Shown here: piece by piece, positions 8,699-17,161 of the stretch | Position numbering within the stretch: the stretch's first letter is position 1 | Layout: every line of letters begins with the position of its first letter | Source of the DNA: VXOI01 sp965261945 | GTDB lineage: Bacteria > Chloroflexota > Dehalococcoidia > Lucifugimonadales > UBA3495 | Assembly: GCA_965261945.1 (NCBI GenBank) | Contig: CBDHEF010000001.1 | Coordinates: 496,001 to 560,000 of the forward strand | Direction: 5' to 3' | Length of the DNA: 64,000 bases | Position numbers and translations under genes: made by a program | The notes under the pieces: generated by a model | The model's database searches: none | What the model saw: only the letters and a program-made list of their open reading frames with translations | What the model was told of the DNA's origin: nothing

Positions 8699-9586
8699 TT
8701 ACATCGCGGCGGCAAACAATTCGTCAGGCAGTTGGTCCACCGCCGCAACAATGCTCCCAGTATCGGACGGGGGCTCAGTTAAAGTCTTATTAACCCGTTC
8801 ATTCAAGAAAGCGTACAGCTCGGTCAAGGGGCGGTTATTCCTGATTTGAATGAAGCAGACTTGGCGGTTCTCCGCAGTCTGCCGAGCGTTGGAGCGGGGG
8901 CCAATCTGGTCAAATATGACTATCCCGCCAGGGCCGACACGTTCTATTTTGTCCTCTATAACTTCCTGGTTGCCCCGCTCAATCAGTCCCATCTCAACTC
9001 GAATACGTCCGCGGCGACTGGCAATTTCCACGTCCATCTCACGGGAAACTTCAGCATCTCGCTGCATATTGCGCCAGAAATCTATGCCTTCTTCCAATCC
9101 CAAGATCGTAAGTCCGGCGCGTAGAAAAGCCCCTTCCAGCGTTTTTCCAGCGGATGACTTTCGGGAACCGCGAATAGTCAAAGTCGCTGCTCCGGCCCAA
9201 ATCATCAGCATTGCATCGTCGAAAGACAAGCCGGGAGAGTTATCTGTGACGTCTTTAACGTGCTGGGCTACTTCCTCCAGATAATTGAATCGTTCCTCCC
9301 GGCGTACTCCCAAGTTCTGCGCGGTTTTGTTGGTCAAGCCCAGCATCCACCAAGCCAAATCGTTACTACTCTGTTCCAGCTCCTTGCGGACTGCGGCCAT
9401 CCACTGGTCATATCCAGCGCCGTTGGGCAGGCGGCTCTTGATTGCGATTAACTGACGGTAGGCGTCAAGTAATTGGTTGCGTGTCTGGCCTTCAGTGTAC
9501 AGGCGGTAGTTGTACCCCTGGAACAACGCTGCGACAATCTGCCGCACTCCCGAAACGGACCTCAGGTCATACAGATCAGGCGTCAT
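8699..9586 (-). CDS. Type II restriction endonuclease, CfrBI-like
   Basis: A 295-residue protein following, and overlapping by 11 bases, a beta-class DNA methyltransferase. The combination of LTNKTAQNLGVRR, FDDAMLMIWAGAATL, KTLEGAFLRAGL and a distal E-MGLI ... VIEDKIERV suggests a PD-(D/E)xK nuclease, the acidic residues being E of VEMGLI and E/K of EDK. The domain pattern recalls CfrBI-family enzymes, whose archetype cuts CCWWGG; the recognition site here is unknown. The start at ATG 9584-9586 has CTGGAG upstream; an earlier ATG at 9616 is possible. Base composition is lower in GC than the flanking genes, consistent with transfer. Confidence 0.6.
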   Translation of the reverse strand: MTPDLYDLRSVSGVRQIVAALFQGYNYRLYTEGQTRNQLLDAYRQLIAIKSRLPNGAGYDQWMAAVRKELEQSSNDLAWWMLGLTNKTAQNLGVRREERFNYLEEVAQHVKDVTDNSPGLSFDDAMLMIWAGAATLTIRGSRKSSAGKTLEGAFLRAGLTILGLEEGIDFWRNMQRDAEVSREMDVEIASRRGRIRVEMGLIERGNQEVIEDKIERVGPGGIVIFDQIGPRSNARQTAENRQVCFIQIRNNRPLTELYAFLNERVNKTLTEPPSDTGSIVAAVDQLPDELFAAAM

Positions 9587-10733
9587 GGCCTGCACTCCAG
9601 AAGTATTGCAGATCATCGAAGTCCACGGGTTGAGACAGGGGCATTTGCCGCAGTTCCCGTTCCATTACCTCGAAATAATCCGGCTGTTTTTCGATGAGTA
9701 TGAAGCGGCGGCCCATAGCAGTGGCGACCCGGCCCACGGTGCCGGTGCCAGCGAAGGGATCCAAAACGCAGTCTCCCTCAAAGGAGTAGTACCGCAACAC
9801 TCGGCTGACCAGTTCGTCGGGAAACACGGCCGGATGAAGTGCGTGGTTAGACGGAGTGATGTCCCAGACGTTGGTCTTGTCGTACTCTCCCAGTATGCGA
9901 GACCGCTCCACCGCCTGCGGGTCGGGATGACTGCGAAGGTTCCAGTCAATCAGGCGGTCGGTCTTTTTACGATAAACCAGCACATACTCTGTAACTGTAA
10001 CCGGCTTGTACTGTAACGGCTGGCGGTCTGCGGCGAAGCGGCGGCCTCGTCCCAAATGCCACCCGGCGCCTTCAGGCTTGCGCCAGATAATATCATCTAT
10101 AAACTCTAAACCGATGCGGTTAAGGACCGAATGGAGGTCAAAGGGAATGGGAAGCCGCTTGCTGGCCGTGCTTCGGGAAGTGCGCCGCACTAGCACCGGG
10201 GATACGTTAACGATTAAGAAGCGGCCTTCGGCAAGGACGTCGTGGCAAGCCTCGAAAACTTTGCCAAGGTAGTCAAGATAGGACGGATAATCAACGTACT
10301 CTGCGCATTCGGGCTTGGCGTTAAAGTAGGGTGGCGAAGTAAACACCAGTTGGGCGCTGCTGGGCGGGAATTCTGCAAGCACGTCCCTGCAATCACCCAA
10401 AATGACCTTATTGGGGATGGGCGGAAAAGAGATCCGGGATTTTCTAGCGTTCCGGCTTGGCTGTTGGCTCTGGCGGATGGAATTCAGCCGCTCATCAACC
10501 ATCGTAGGGGCAGGGGCGCGGAGTATTTCGCCAGTGCGATCAATCTGAATTTCGCCTATGGACTGAACGGGGTTATCGGCTGGAACCAAAGCAACGCGCC
10601 AACGCCCCAATCGGTCATCCCATTCCGGGAGCCCCAACGATACAGAAGCAGAAAGCGGGCCGGGAAGACATTCCTGAAGCCAGCGCCGGGCCAAGCGGCG
10701 CGCATCGCCGGTGAGCAGCGGGGTAGCGGTCAT
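9576..10733 (-). CDS. N4-cytosine-type DNA methyltransferase with N-terminal extension
   Basis: A 385-residue site-specific DNA methyltransferase. GDCRDVL and the catalytic TSPPYF motif (SPPY, typical of N4-cytosine enzymes) come first, and the SAM-binding VLDPFAGTGTVGR comes last, a beta-class order. The start at 10731-10733 is preceded by CGAGGGAT. About 105 residues precede the first methylase motif and include WDDRLGRWRVALVP and IGEIQIDRTGEIL, a small beta-rich unit resembling PepSY-like domains and not normal for such enzymes. The gene runs into the endonuclease gene, so the two are translated from one mRNA and form a restriction-modification pair. Confidence 0.8.
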   Translation of the reverse strand: MTATPLLTGDARRLARRWLQECLPGPLSASVSLGLPEWDDRLGRWRVALVPADNPVQSIGEIQIDRTGEILRAPAPTMVDERLNSIRQSQQPSRNARKSRISFPPIPNKVILGDCRDVLAEFPPSSAQLVFTSPPYFNAKPECAEYVDYPSYLDYLGKVFEACHDVLAEGRFLIVNVSPVLVRRTSRSTASKRLPIPFDLHSVLNRIGLEFIDDIIWRKPEGAGWHLGRGRRFAADRQPLQYKPVTVTEYVLVYRKKTDRLIDWNLRSHPDPQAVERSRILGEYDKTNVWDITPSNHALHPAVFPDELVSRVLRYYSFEGDCVLDPFAGTGTVGRVATAMGRRFILIEKQPDYFEVMERELRQMPLSQPVDFDDLQYFWSAGHDA

Positions 10734-10884
10734 ATCCCTCGAAACTGGACTCCAAGTTTTGTGGGCCGTTGCGTTGGCGCATATTGTAGGCAATTCGCCA
10801 CACACTAACAATGCGCCTCTGTCATGTCCATCGACAAAACGGACGATCGTTATACCGGAACCTGTCCATGCCGAGCAGGAAGAA

Positions 10885-10920
10885 CGCCCTCACCCTATCC
10901 CCTTCACAAGGAGAGAGGGG
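10885..10920. repeat. REP-like family A palindrome
   Basis: Copy of a dispersed intergenic repeat whose core is CCCTCACCCTAACCCTCTCC followed by a short loop and GGGAGAGGGG. Here it lies between the LLM oxidoreductase stop and the methyltransferase region. Confidence 0.7.
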
Positions 10921-10931
10921 CCTGCTCCTCC

Positions 10932-11810
10932 TTACAGCGCCGCCGCCGCCACGCGCTCCAGCGCTTCCACTGTTTCCCGCTCCCCGCGCGTCGTTAGCAT
11001 GTGCACAATATGGTCCGCCCCCGCGTCGAAGAAGCGGCGGTTCTGCTCCCGGTCCGGCGGCGCGTCCCACATGGTGATGTTCAGCGCCGACGGGTCGCGT
11101 CCGTTGACCCGGTACAGCTCCTCGATGTGCCGTCGAGCCTCGGGCAGCTTGTCCGGGTCGCTGTATTCCGACGTGTTGCGGGCGCGGGGCAGCCAGCCGT
11201 CTCCGTAATCGGCCACTCGTTGCGCCGCCCGCCGCAGTTCCCCGCCGACCATCACCGGCGGATGCGGTTGCTGCACCGGCTTGGGGTTGCAGATGATGGG
11301 CGGGAAGTCCACCCACTTGCCGTGAAACTCCGACACCGGCTCTGTCCACAGCTCCTTCATGGCGTATACGTACTCCCGCGTCTGCGCCCAGCGGCGAGGG
11401 AAGTCCGCGCCCAGCGCTTCCGCCTCGCCCTGCAACCATCCGGCCCCGATGCCGAAGATGAATCGCCCGCCTGAAACTAAGTCCAGAGTAGCCACCTCCT
11501 TGGCCAGGCGGATGGGGTTGCGCTCCGGCACCAGGCAGATGCCCGTCCCCAGCTTGACCGACGTGGTGGCCGAAGCCGCTGCGGCCAGATACACCAGCGG
11601 ATCGATGATCTGGTTGATGCGTCCGTCCGAGTAGGCGCTGGGCGCGCCCGCTGCGGCCCCTGAAGCCCCCACGCTGAAATCCGCAGGAACCACCCCATGC
11701 TCCGGCGCCCACAGCGACCCGAATCCCAGCTCCTCCACCTTCCGCGCCAGCCCAACAATGTCAAAGTCGTGCTGCGTCATCAGCAAGCAAATGCCAACCT
11801 CTACCATCAT
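10932..11810 (-). CDS. LLM-class flavin-dependent oxidoreductase
   Basis: A 292-residue luciferase-like TIM-barrel protein. VEELGFGSLWAPEH, the SVKLGTGICLVPERNP strand with its preceding Ala/Thr stretch, GGRFIFGIGAGWLQGE and the ADYGDGWLPR loop are standard in F420- or FMNH2-dependent members. The protein is cytoplasmic and should oxidise a small organic substrate with a reduced flavin or deazaflavin. An expanded set of such monooxygenases is known in SAR202 Chloroflexota. Start at 11810; a second Met follows directly and could be used. It stands alone between two DNA methyltransferase genes on the same strand. Confidence 0.82.
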   Translation of the reverse strand: MMVEVGICLLMTQHDFDIVGLARKVEELGFGSLWAPEHGVVPADFSVGASGAAAGAPSAYSDGRINQIIDPLVYLAAAASATTSVKLGTGICLVPERNPIRLAKEVATLDLVSGGRFIFGIGAGWLQGEAEALGADFPRRWAQTREYVYAMKELWTEPVSEFHGKWVDFPPIICNPKPVQQPHPPVMVGGELRRAAQRVADYGDGWLPRARNTSEYSDPDKLPEARRHIEELYRVNGRDPSALNITMWDAPPDREQNRRFFDAGADHIVHMLTTRGERETVEALERVAAAAL

Positions 11811-11849
11811 ATCCCCCTGTGTCTAGTATGGTGTCTGTAACCACTTATC

Positions 11850-12899
11850 TCATTGCCGCAGGGGCGCACAGCCTTGCGCCCCTGCATTCGCAACATCGGA
11901 CGCATCCCCAAACGCCCGCCACTTAATCCCCTCTTCCCGAATCCTCCGCTCAATCACCGCCCATGCCGCTGGCGATTCGTCCATGCCAACAAACCGCCGG
12001 CCCAAACGCGCGGCCTCCAGCAGCGTACTGCCACTGCCGGCGTAGCAGTCCAGCACCGTGTCGCCCGGCTCCGATGAGGTCAGGATGATTCGCTCCAGCA
12101 TGGCCACGTTCTTCTGCGTCGGATAGCTGGGACGCTGCGGGTCCTTGTAGACCCATACGTCCTGCGGCAGCTTGCCTGCCGAATCGCCGGCATAGATTAT
12201 CTTGCGCGGGTTGCCGGTGCTGCTCCAGGCTATCAGGCCGGCGGCGTCCAGTTCGTCCAGCTTGTCCGGCGGGTAGCGCCAGTGACGTCCCGCAGGCGGC
12301 GGCTTTCCTCGCCACAGCCTGCCGGTTGGGCCGTTTCGCGTCGTGCCGGGGGCATGAAGCGGCGTGGTGGCGTAGCGGCGGCCTTCATCGTCCACCAGCG
12401 GATAGCGGGATTCAGCGTCGTCATGGGTCAGCGGCTCTTCCTGTGGATGCCACTTGATGCGTTGCGGCGACACGGAATAGAAGAGAATCGTGTCCTTGAT
12501 GTTGCCGTAGGAGTAGCGGTTGAAGTTCTTGGGGTTGCACTTGATGCGCGTGATGCTGTTGCGGAAGTTGTGGGGACCGAAAACCTCGTCCAGCAGCAGG
12601 CGAACATGATGCTCCATCTTCACGTCTATATGAACGTATATGGAGCTGTCACCGGCCATAACCGAATGGATAGCCTTAAGCCGCAGCCATAGCTGCTCCA
12701 GGTAGTCGTCTGTTTCCCAAGTATCGGAGTATGCCAGTTCTCCCGAGGCGCTGATGGAGTTGGCCCGTTCAGCGTCCATCAGGAATTCGTTGTTGGTGGC
12801 GAAGGGCGGGTCAATGTACACCAGGTCAACCTGTATGCCCAATTCGGCGAGCAGATTCAGCCCTTCCAGATTGTCCCCGGCGTGAAAGAGGTGTTCCAT
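11850..12899 (-). CDS. Site-specific adenine DNA methyltransferase, no adjacent nuclease
   Basis: A 349-residue methyltransferase. The catalytic motif DPPFATNNEF comes early and the SAM motif VLDCYAGSGSTLLEA late, a beta-class arrangement seen in type III Mod and N6-adenine enzymes. FHAGDNLEGL near the start and KNVAMLERIILTSS before motif I fit that family. No restriction gene adjoins it, so it may be solitary or pair with a distant nuclease. The C-terminal ~10 residues (GAQGCAPLRQ) are encoded by a palindromic intergenic repeat at 11858-11885, which indicates that the original C-terminus was replaced or extended. Confidence 0.8.
   Translation of the reverse strand: MEHLFHAGDNLEGLNLLAELGIQVDLVYIDPPFATNNEFLMDAERANSISASGELAYSDTWETDDYLEQLWLRLKAIHSVMAGDSSIYVHIDVKMEHHVRLLLDEVFGPHNFRNSITRIKCNPKNFNRYSYGNIKDTILFYSVSPQRIKWHPQEEPLTHDDAESRYPLVDDEGRRYATTPLHAPGTTRNGPTGRLWRGKPPPAGRHWRYPPDKLDELDAAGLIAWSSTGNPRKIIYAGDSAGKLPQDVWVYKDPQRPSYPTQKNVAMLERIILTSSEPGDTVLDCYAGSGSTLLEAARLGRRFVGMDESPAAWAVIERRIREEGIKWRAFGDASDVANAGAQGCAPLRQ
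11858..11885. repeat. Palindromic repeat family B inside a methyltransferase 3' end
   Basis: An 11-bp perfect stem, GCAGGGGCGCA, with a six-base loop and its complement. Related copies lie at 19592-19618 and 57889-57910; a similar GTAGGGGCGGG palindrome is at 29173. It encodes the last residues of the methyltransferase on the minus strand. Confidence 0.85.
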
Positions 12900-13026
12900 T
12901 CAGTCGGCCCCCGGCGGCGAAAAGGTAGCAGCGTAAATGTCGTTAGACTGTATCGTATTCCATCTGGATATTTCACGCGCCAAGTGTCGGCAAAATGGCC
13001 CGTTTCGCTTTACCGGCTTACAAGCA

Positions 13027-13065
13027 TAAGAAAACGCCCCCCTTTTGCAGTGGAAAAGGAGGGCG
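13027..13065 (-). terminator. Rho-independent terminator after the ferredoxin gene
   Basis: On the minus strand, CGCCCTCCTTTT pairs with AAAAGGGGGGCG (one mismatch) around a seven-base loop and is followed by TTTTC. It lies 25 bp past the ferredoxin stop codon. Confidence 0.75.
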
Positions 13066-13089
13066 GCAGGTTCCAAAGCGGCGCGATGG

Positions 13090-13314
13090 TTACGGGAAGA
13101 GCTGCTCGCCGGTTTCAGCGTCCATCACGCTGATGGCGGCCATGGGGCACTGCTCGGCCGCTTCGATGATTATCTCCTCGGTGTCTCCGTCAACATCCGC
13201 CGGGATGGCTTGGCGGTCATCGTTGAGCGTGAGCGCCTTGGTGGCGATCGAAATGCACATCTGGTTGCCGACGCACAGATTATGGTCGACCGATACGCTG
13301 ATTTTTCTGGCCAT
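13090..13314 (-). CDS. Small ferredoxin (3Fe-4S / 4Fe-4S, cytochrome P450-type)
   Basis: A 74-residue acidic ferredoxin. Cysteines fall at C14 and C20 (NLCVGNQMC) and C56 (EQCPMAAI), giving C-x5-C ... CP. Only three cysteine ligands are present, as in [3Fe-4S] ferredoxins that serve cytochromes P450 and Rieske oxygenases. The start is certain: GGGGGAGGAC lies immediately before the ATG. It would donate single electrons to an oxygenase. No P450 is encoded in this window, so its partner must lie elsewhere; the divergent neighbour is a GMC oxidoreductase. A strong terminator follows. Confidence 0.85.
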   Translation of the reverse strand: MARKISVSVDHNLCVGNQMCISIATKALTLNDDRQAIPADVDGDTEEIIIEAAEQCPMAAISVMDAETGEQLFP

Positions 13315-13480
13315 GTCCTCCCCCAGCATTGCGGGATGTAGCTGTAGGCAGCCCCGCGGGAAGTCGCTGCCACCCTGCCGGCCGACCCGGACAAGGTGGC
13401 CGCATTCTATCAGCGGCCCAATTACCCGGTCAACCGGAGGAACCCTTCCTGTGCAGTTGACGACACCCTCAGCCACTATC

Positions 13481-13513
13481 CACTCCCCCTTGAGGGGGAG
13501 GGTTAGGGTGGTG
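13481..13513. repeat. REP-like family A palindrome (inverse orientation)
   Basis: ACTCCCCCTTGAGGGGGAG followed by GGTTAGGGTG, the reverse complement of the family core. It lies in the 290-bp divergent gap between ferredoxin and GMC oxidoreductase. I see no gene in that gap. Confidence 0.75.
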
Positions 13514-13605
13514 GTGAAATTCTCGCCGCACAATACTGCCTCACGCCAAAAGACACTCCCCAAAAACCGTGTACAATGGCCCAAACCACCCGAGGGAGCA
13601 ACCCC

Positions 13606-15141
13606 ATGAAATACGATCACGTAGTAGTCGGCGGCGGCACCGCCGGTTGCATCGTGGCAGCCCGGCTGTCGGAAGACCCGGAGCGCTCGGTGCTGCTGCT
13701 GGAAGCCGGCCCCGACTTTCCCGACTTCACCCAACTCCCCGATATGCTCAAGTTCGGCTGGGGCACGGTGAACCTCGAGGCCCGCGCCGCCGGTTCGCCC
13801 TACAACTGGTCCTTCACCGGCACCGCCACGCCCGAACAGGGGCCGATGCCCGTCCCGCGCGGCAAGACCCTGGGCGGCTCCAGCGCCATCAACGGCCAGA
13901 CCTTCATCCGCGGCGCGCCCGAAGACTACGATACGTGGGAGTCCTGGGGCAACGAGGGCTGGTCGTACATTAACTGTCTGCCCTACTTCCGCAAACTGGA
14001 GAACGACGCCGACTTTCACGACGACTTCCACGGCACCAACGGGCCGGTCCCCGTCCGCCATCACCCCCGAGAGACCTGGCCGCCGTCGCAGGAGGCATTC
14101 TTCCAGGCTGCCACCGACGCCGGTTACCCCTTCCATCCCGACGTGAACCACCCGGAGGCCACCGGCATCAGCCTGCGTGCAGAGAACAACATCGACGGTG
14201 TGCGGATGAGCATGGCTCTGGCCTACATCGACTCGGTGCGCCACCGGCTGAACCTGACCATCCGCGCCAACGTCCAGACGAACCGCGTAGTGATCGAAGG
14301 CGGGCGCGCCGTCGGCGTAGAGGTTGAGAGCGGAGGCGAGACCTTCATCGTCGAGGGCGGCGAGGTCATCCTGTGCGCCGGAGCAGTGGCCTCGCCGCAA
14401 CTGCTGATGCTGTCGGGCCTCGGTCCCGCCGACCAGCTTGAGGCGCAGGGCATTCCCGTAGTGGTGGAACTGCCCGGCGTGGGGCAGAATATGCGCGACC
14501 ACCCCAACGTGTCAGTGCGTTACCTTGTCAAGGAAGGCGTTCCCCAAGACCCCAACGGCATGAGGGCCTTGCGGCTGCGTTTTACTGCCTCCGGTTCGCA
14601 GACGCCCAACGACATGATACTTTCTCCGGCGTCCCTGAACACCGTGGTTCGGGACGACAACCCGGCCCATTCCGTAAACTGCGGACTGTACCTCGCGGCA
14701 GGCAAGGGCGAGCTGCGGCTCGTGTCCGCCGACCCGCACACCCCGCCCAGCATGGACTACCGCTACCTGGAAGAGGACTGGGACCGCGAAAGGCTGCGGG
14801 AGAGCGTCCACCTCTGCGTATCGCTGCTGCAACATAGCGCCTACGACAACGTCATTGAGGAGATTACCGCCCCCACGCCCGCAGACCTGGAGACCGACGA
14901 GGCGCTGGACGGCTGGCTGCGCCGCAACATCAGCACCTCCTACCACATTTCCGGCACTTGTAAAATGGGGCCGCCGGATGACCCCATGGCCGTAGTTGAC
15001 CGGCAACTCCGTGTCCGCGGCGTCTCCAACCTGCGCATCGCCGACGCCTCGATCATGCCCGATGTGGTCCGCGCCAACACCAACGTAACCACGATGATGA
15101 TAGCCGAGCGAGCAGCCGACTTCATCAAGGCGGGTAGCTAA
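13606..15141 (+). CDS. GMC-family FAD oxidoreductase (choline dehydrogenase-like)
   Basis: A 511-residue flavoprotein. The N-terminal Rossmann motif VVVGGGTAGCIVAARLSED binds FAD. GKTLGGSSAINGQTFIRG is GMC signature 1, and CAGAVASPQLLMLSGLGP is signature 2. The C-terminal active site shows the conserved His in SYHISGTCKMG and Asn in ANTNVTTMM. The start at 13606 follows CGAGGGAGC. It should oxidise an alcohol (choline, glycol, aromatic or sugar-like) to the aldehyde. The absence of a signal peptide suggests a cytoplasmic enzyme. The specific substrate cannot be determined from motifs. Confidence 0.88.
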   Translation: MKYDHVVVGGGTAGCIVAARLSEDPERSVLLLEAGPDFPDFTQLPDMLKFGWGTVNLEARAAGSPYNWSFTGTATPEQGPMPVPRGKTLGGSSAINGQTFIRGAPEDYDTWESWGNEGWSYINCLPYFRKLENDADFHDDFHGTNGPVPVRHHPRETWPPSQEAFFQAATDAGYPFHPDVNHPEATGISLRAENNIDGVRMSMALAYIDSVRHRLNLTIRANVQTNRVVIEGGRAVGVEVESGGETFIVEGGEVILCAGAVASPQLLMLSGLGPADQLEAQGIPVVVELPGVGQNMRDHPNVSVRYLVKEGVPQDPNGMRALRLRFTASGSQTPNDMILSPASLNTVVRDDNPAHSVNCGLYLAAGKGELRLVSADPHTPPSMDYRYLEEDWDRERLRESVHLCVSLLQHSAYDNVIEEITAPTPADLETDEALDGWLRRNISTSYHISGTCKMGPPDDPMAVVDRQLRVRGVSNLRIADASIMPDVVRANTNVTTMMIAERAADFIKAGS

Positions 15142-15199
15142 GCCACCCCTATCCAAATTCCAGTAGACGCGGTCCGAGGGCTTCGAAAGAATTTCGTGA

Positions 15200-16510
15200 A
15201 TGGCCAACATAGAAGGTATCAGAATTCGAAATTACCGGGTTCTGCGAGATATAAGCCTTGGCAGGCTATGGAATACTCCGCGTGTTACAGCATTGACTCC
15301 AATGACTGCAGTTATCGGGAAAAATGGCGTGGGCAAGAGTTCGCTATTCGACGCATTCGGTTTTCTTGGTGACTGCCTGAGACTTTGCGTAGAGGAGGCC
15401 TGCGACCAGCGAGAGCGCGGAGGATTCGACCGTATTCGCTCGCAAGGAGAAGATGCCCCTATCGAGTTCGAGGTCTACTACCGTGAACAACCCAATGCGC
15501 GGCCAATAACCTACGAATTGGCGATTGAAAAAGACAAAACAGGGCGCCCATATGCGTCTCGGGAACGTCTCCGCCAGCGACGAAAGGGTCAGACTCATGG
15601 GAGGCCATTTTCTTTCTTGATGCTGAACAGTGGGCGTGGAGTTGTGTGGAAAGGCGAAGCACAAGGGAGTCTGGTGAATGAAGGTGATGAAGCGCAGTTC
15701 GACCTGAGTGCGCTAATCGACCAGATACGGAGAAGCCCAGCAGATGAAGAAAGCGCAGACACAGAGGTAGTTGAACTTCAGGACAGACGCAGGCTTGGCA
15801 TAGCAACTTTGGGCGCATTGAAACAGCATCCCAGAATTGCCGCCTTCCGTGAGTTTATTGAAGGCTGGTATTTGAGCTACTTTACTCCCGACGCCGCTCG
15901 TAGCCTACCACTAGCCGGCCCCCAAAGACGCTTGAATGTCCACGGAGACAATCTAGGTAACGTCGTACAATTTATGGAACGGGAACATCCGGCTCGGTTT
16001 GAGCGCATATTAGCCAAAATAGCCGACAGGATTCCTGGTATTGATCGGATAGGTACGGAACGGAGCCCTGATGGCCGGTTGCTGCTTCGATTCAATGACC
16101 GCGGCTTTGTAGACCCATTTTTCGCTCAGCAAATGTCCGACGGAACTTTGAAGGTCTTTGCATATCTTCTGATGCTAGAAGATCCTAATCCGTTGCCCTT
16201 CATCTGTATCGAAGAGCCGGAAAACGGCCTCTATCACAAGCTGCTGGAGGTCTTGGCCTCCGAATTTCGAGCTCACGCCACGGGGAGAAGGAACGCTCCC
16301 CAGATTTTCGTCACAACGCACCAGCCTTACTTCGTGGACGCCCTTACCCCCGAAGAAACGTGGGTTCTGGAAAAGCAAGGGGACGGCTTCGCCACCATAC
16401 GCCGCGCCAGCAGTGACAAAATTGTCAATGCTATGGTTGAAGAGGGGTTGCCCCTTGGCAGCCTTTGGTACAGCGACTATCTGGACCGGAGGCAGTCAAA
16501 TGCATTTTGA
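15200..16510 (+). CDS. AAA/ABC-type ATPase of a two-gene OLD-like system
   Basis: A 436-residue ATPase with an SMC/ABC-type head. Walker A is GKNGVGKSS (40-48). An ABC-signature-like QQMSDGTLKV, Walker B with catalytic glutamate (FICIEEPENG) and an H-switch (TTHQPYFVDAL) follow in the C-terminal third. This is the AAA_21/OLD-type arrangement, but the Toprim nuclease part of OLD is missing and a Toprim-like protein is encoded by the next gene, overlapping by 11 bases. The architecture parallels split anti-phage systems such as PARIS. GC content is visibly lower than in the flanking genes, suggesting transfer. No good ribosome-binding site precedes the ATG. Confidence 0.75.
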   Translation: MANIEGIRIRNYRVLRDISLGRLWNTPRVTALTPMTAVIGKNGVGKSSLFDAFGFLGDCLRLCVEEACDQRERGGFDRIRSQGEDAPIEFEVYYREQPNARPITYELAIEKDKTGRPYASRERLRQRRKGQTHGRPFSFLMLNSGRGVVWKGEAQGSLVNEGDEAQFDLSALIDQIRRSPADEESADTEVVELQDRRRLGIATLGALKQHPRIAAFREFIEGWYLSYFTPDAARSLPLAGPQRRLNVHGDNLGNVVQFMEREHPARFERILAKIADRIPGIDRIGTERSPDGRLLLRFNDRGFVDPFFAQQMSDGTLKVFAYLLMLEDPNPLPFICIEEPENGLYHKLLEVLASEFRAHATGRRNAPQIFVTTHQPYFVDALTPEETWVLEKQGDGFATIRRASSDKIVNAMVEEGLPLGSLWYSDYLDRRQSNAF

Positions 16511-17156
16511 GGTTTTGGTAGAGGACCAATCTGGAAGCACTTCGTTGAAATTTGTTTTGGAGAAGATTCTTGGTCAAAACGGCGCGGATCACTCGTGGAC
16601 AATGCACCACTATAAGGGAATTGGCCACCTACCGAAAGACTTGTATGTAGTGCCAAACTCGGGCCACTGGTTTCTTCTAAATCACTTGCCAAGTGTCTTG
16701 CGGGCATACGGGAAAAGTCTGGACCATTCCTCATCGGTTATCGTGGTAATGGATTTGGATGACAAGGATTGCATCAAATTCAAGCAAGATCTGCTCAATG
16801 TGCTAAATGCCTGCAATCCGCGTCCCAAGACACTGTTCAGGATTGCCATAGAAGAAATCGAAGCATGGCTCTTGGGAGATTTCGCCGCCGTAAAGTCGGC
16901 CTATCCCAATGTGAAAAATGCAGTTTTGAACGGTTACGTCCAAGACAGCATCTGTGGCACATGGGAAGTCCTGGCTGACGCCGTGCACTCTGGAGGGTCG
17001 AGACTGCTTAAGAAGTCGGGCTATCAGATCGACGGGAAGGCCAAAAGCGATTGGGCAGAGGACATAGCCCCCCACATGGACATAGATGCTAACAAGTCGA
17101 AGAGCTTCCAAGTCTTTCGTGATGGGGTAAGAAACTTAGCAGGCATCAAAATCTAA
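16500..17156 (+). CDS. Toprim-like DUF4276-family protein, effector partner of the ATPase
   Basis: A 218-residue protein whose start (ATG 16500) lies inside the 3' end of the ATPase gene. E8 in EVLVEDQSG, the D-x-D-D motif at residues 85-88 (VVMDLDDKD) and the acidic cluster RIAIEEIEAWLLGD (118-121) match the layout of a Toprim/DUF4276 domain, which would bind Mg2+ and cut or modify nucleic acid. By analogy with OLD and PARIS, the ATPase may hold this protein inactive and release it upon phage sensing; that is inference from architecture. Lower-GC composition is shared with the ATPase, so the two probably moved together. Confidence 0.65.
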   Translation: MHFEVLVEDQSGSTSLKFVLEKILGQNGADHSWTMHHYKGIGHLPKDLYVVPNSGHWFLLNHLPSVLRAYGKSLDHSSSVIVVMDLDDKDCIKFKQDLLNVLNACNPRPKTLFRIAIEEIEAWLLGDFAAVKSAYPNVKNAVLNGYVQDSICGTWEVLADAVHSGGSRLLKKSGYQIDGKAKSDWAEDIAPHMDIDANKSKSFQVFRDGVRNLAGIKI

Positions 17157-17161
17157 GTCAG

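Noticed and set aside
13090..14502. 470-residue minus-strand frame ending in the ferredoxin
   Set aside because: Only the last 74 codons, after a strong ribosome-binding site, encode the ferredoxin. The rest is antisense to the GMC oxidoreductase.
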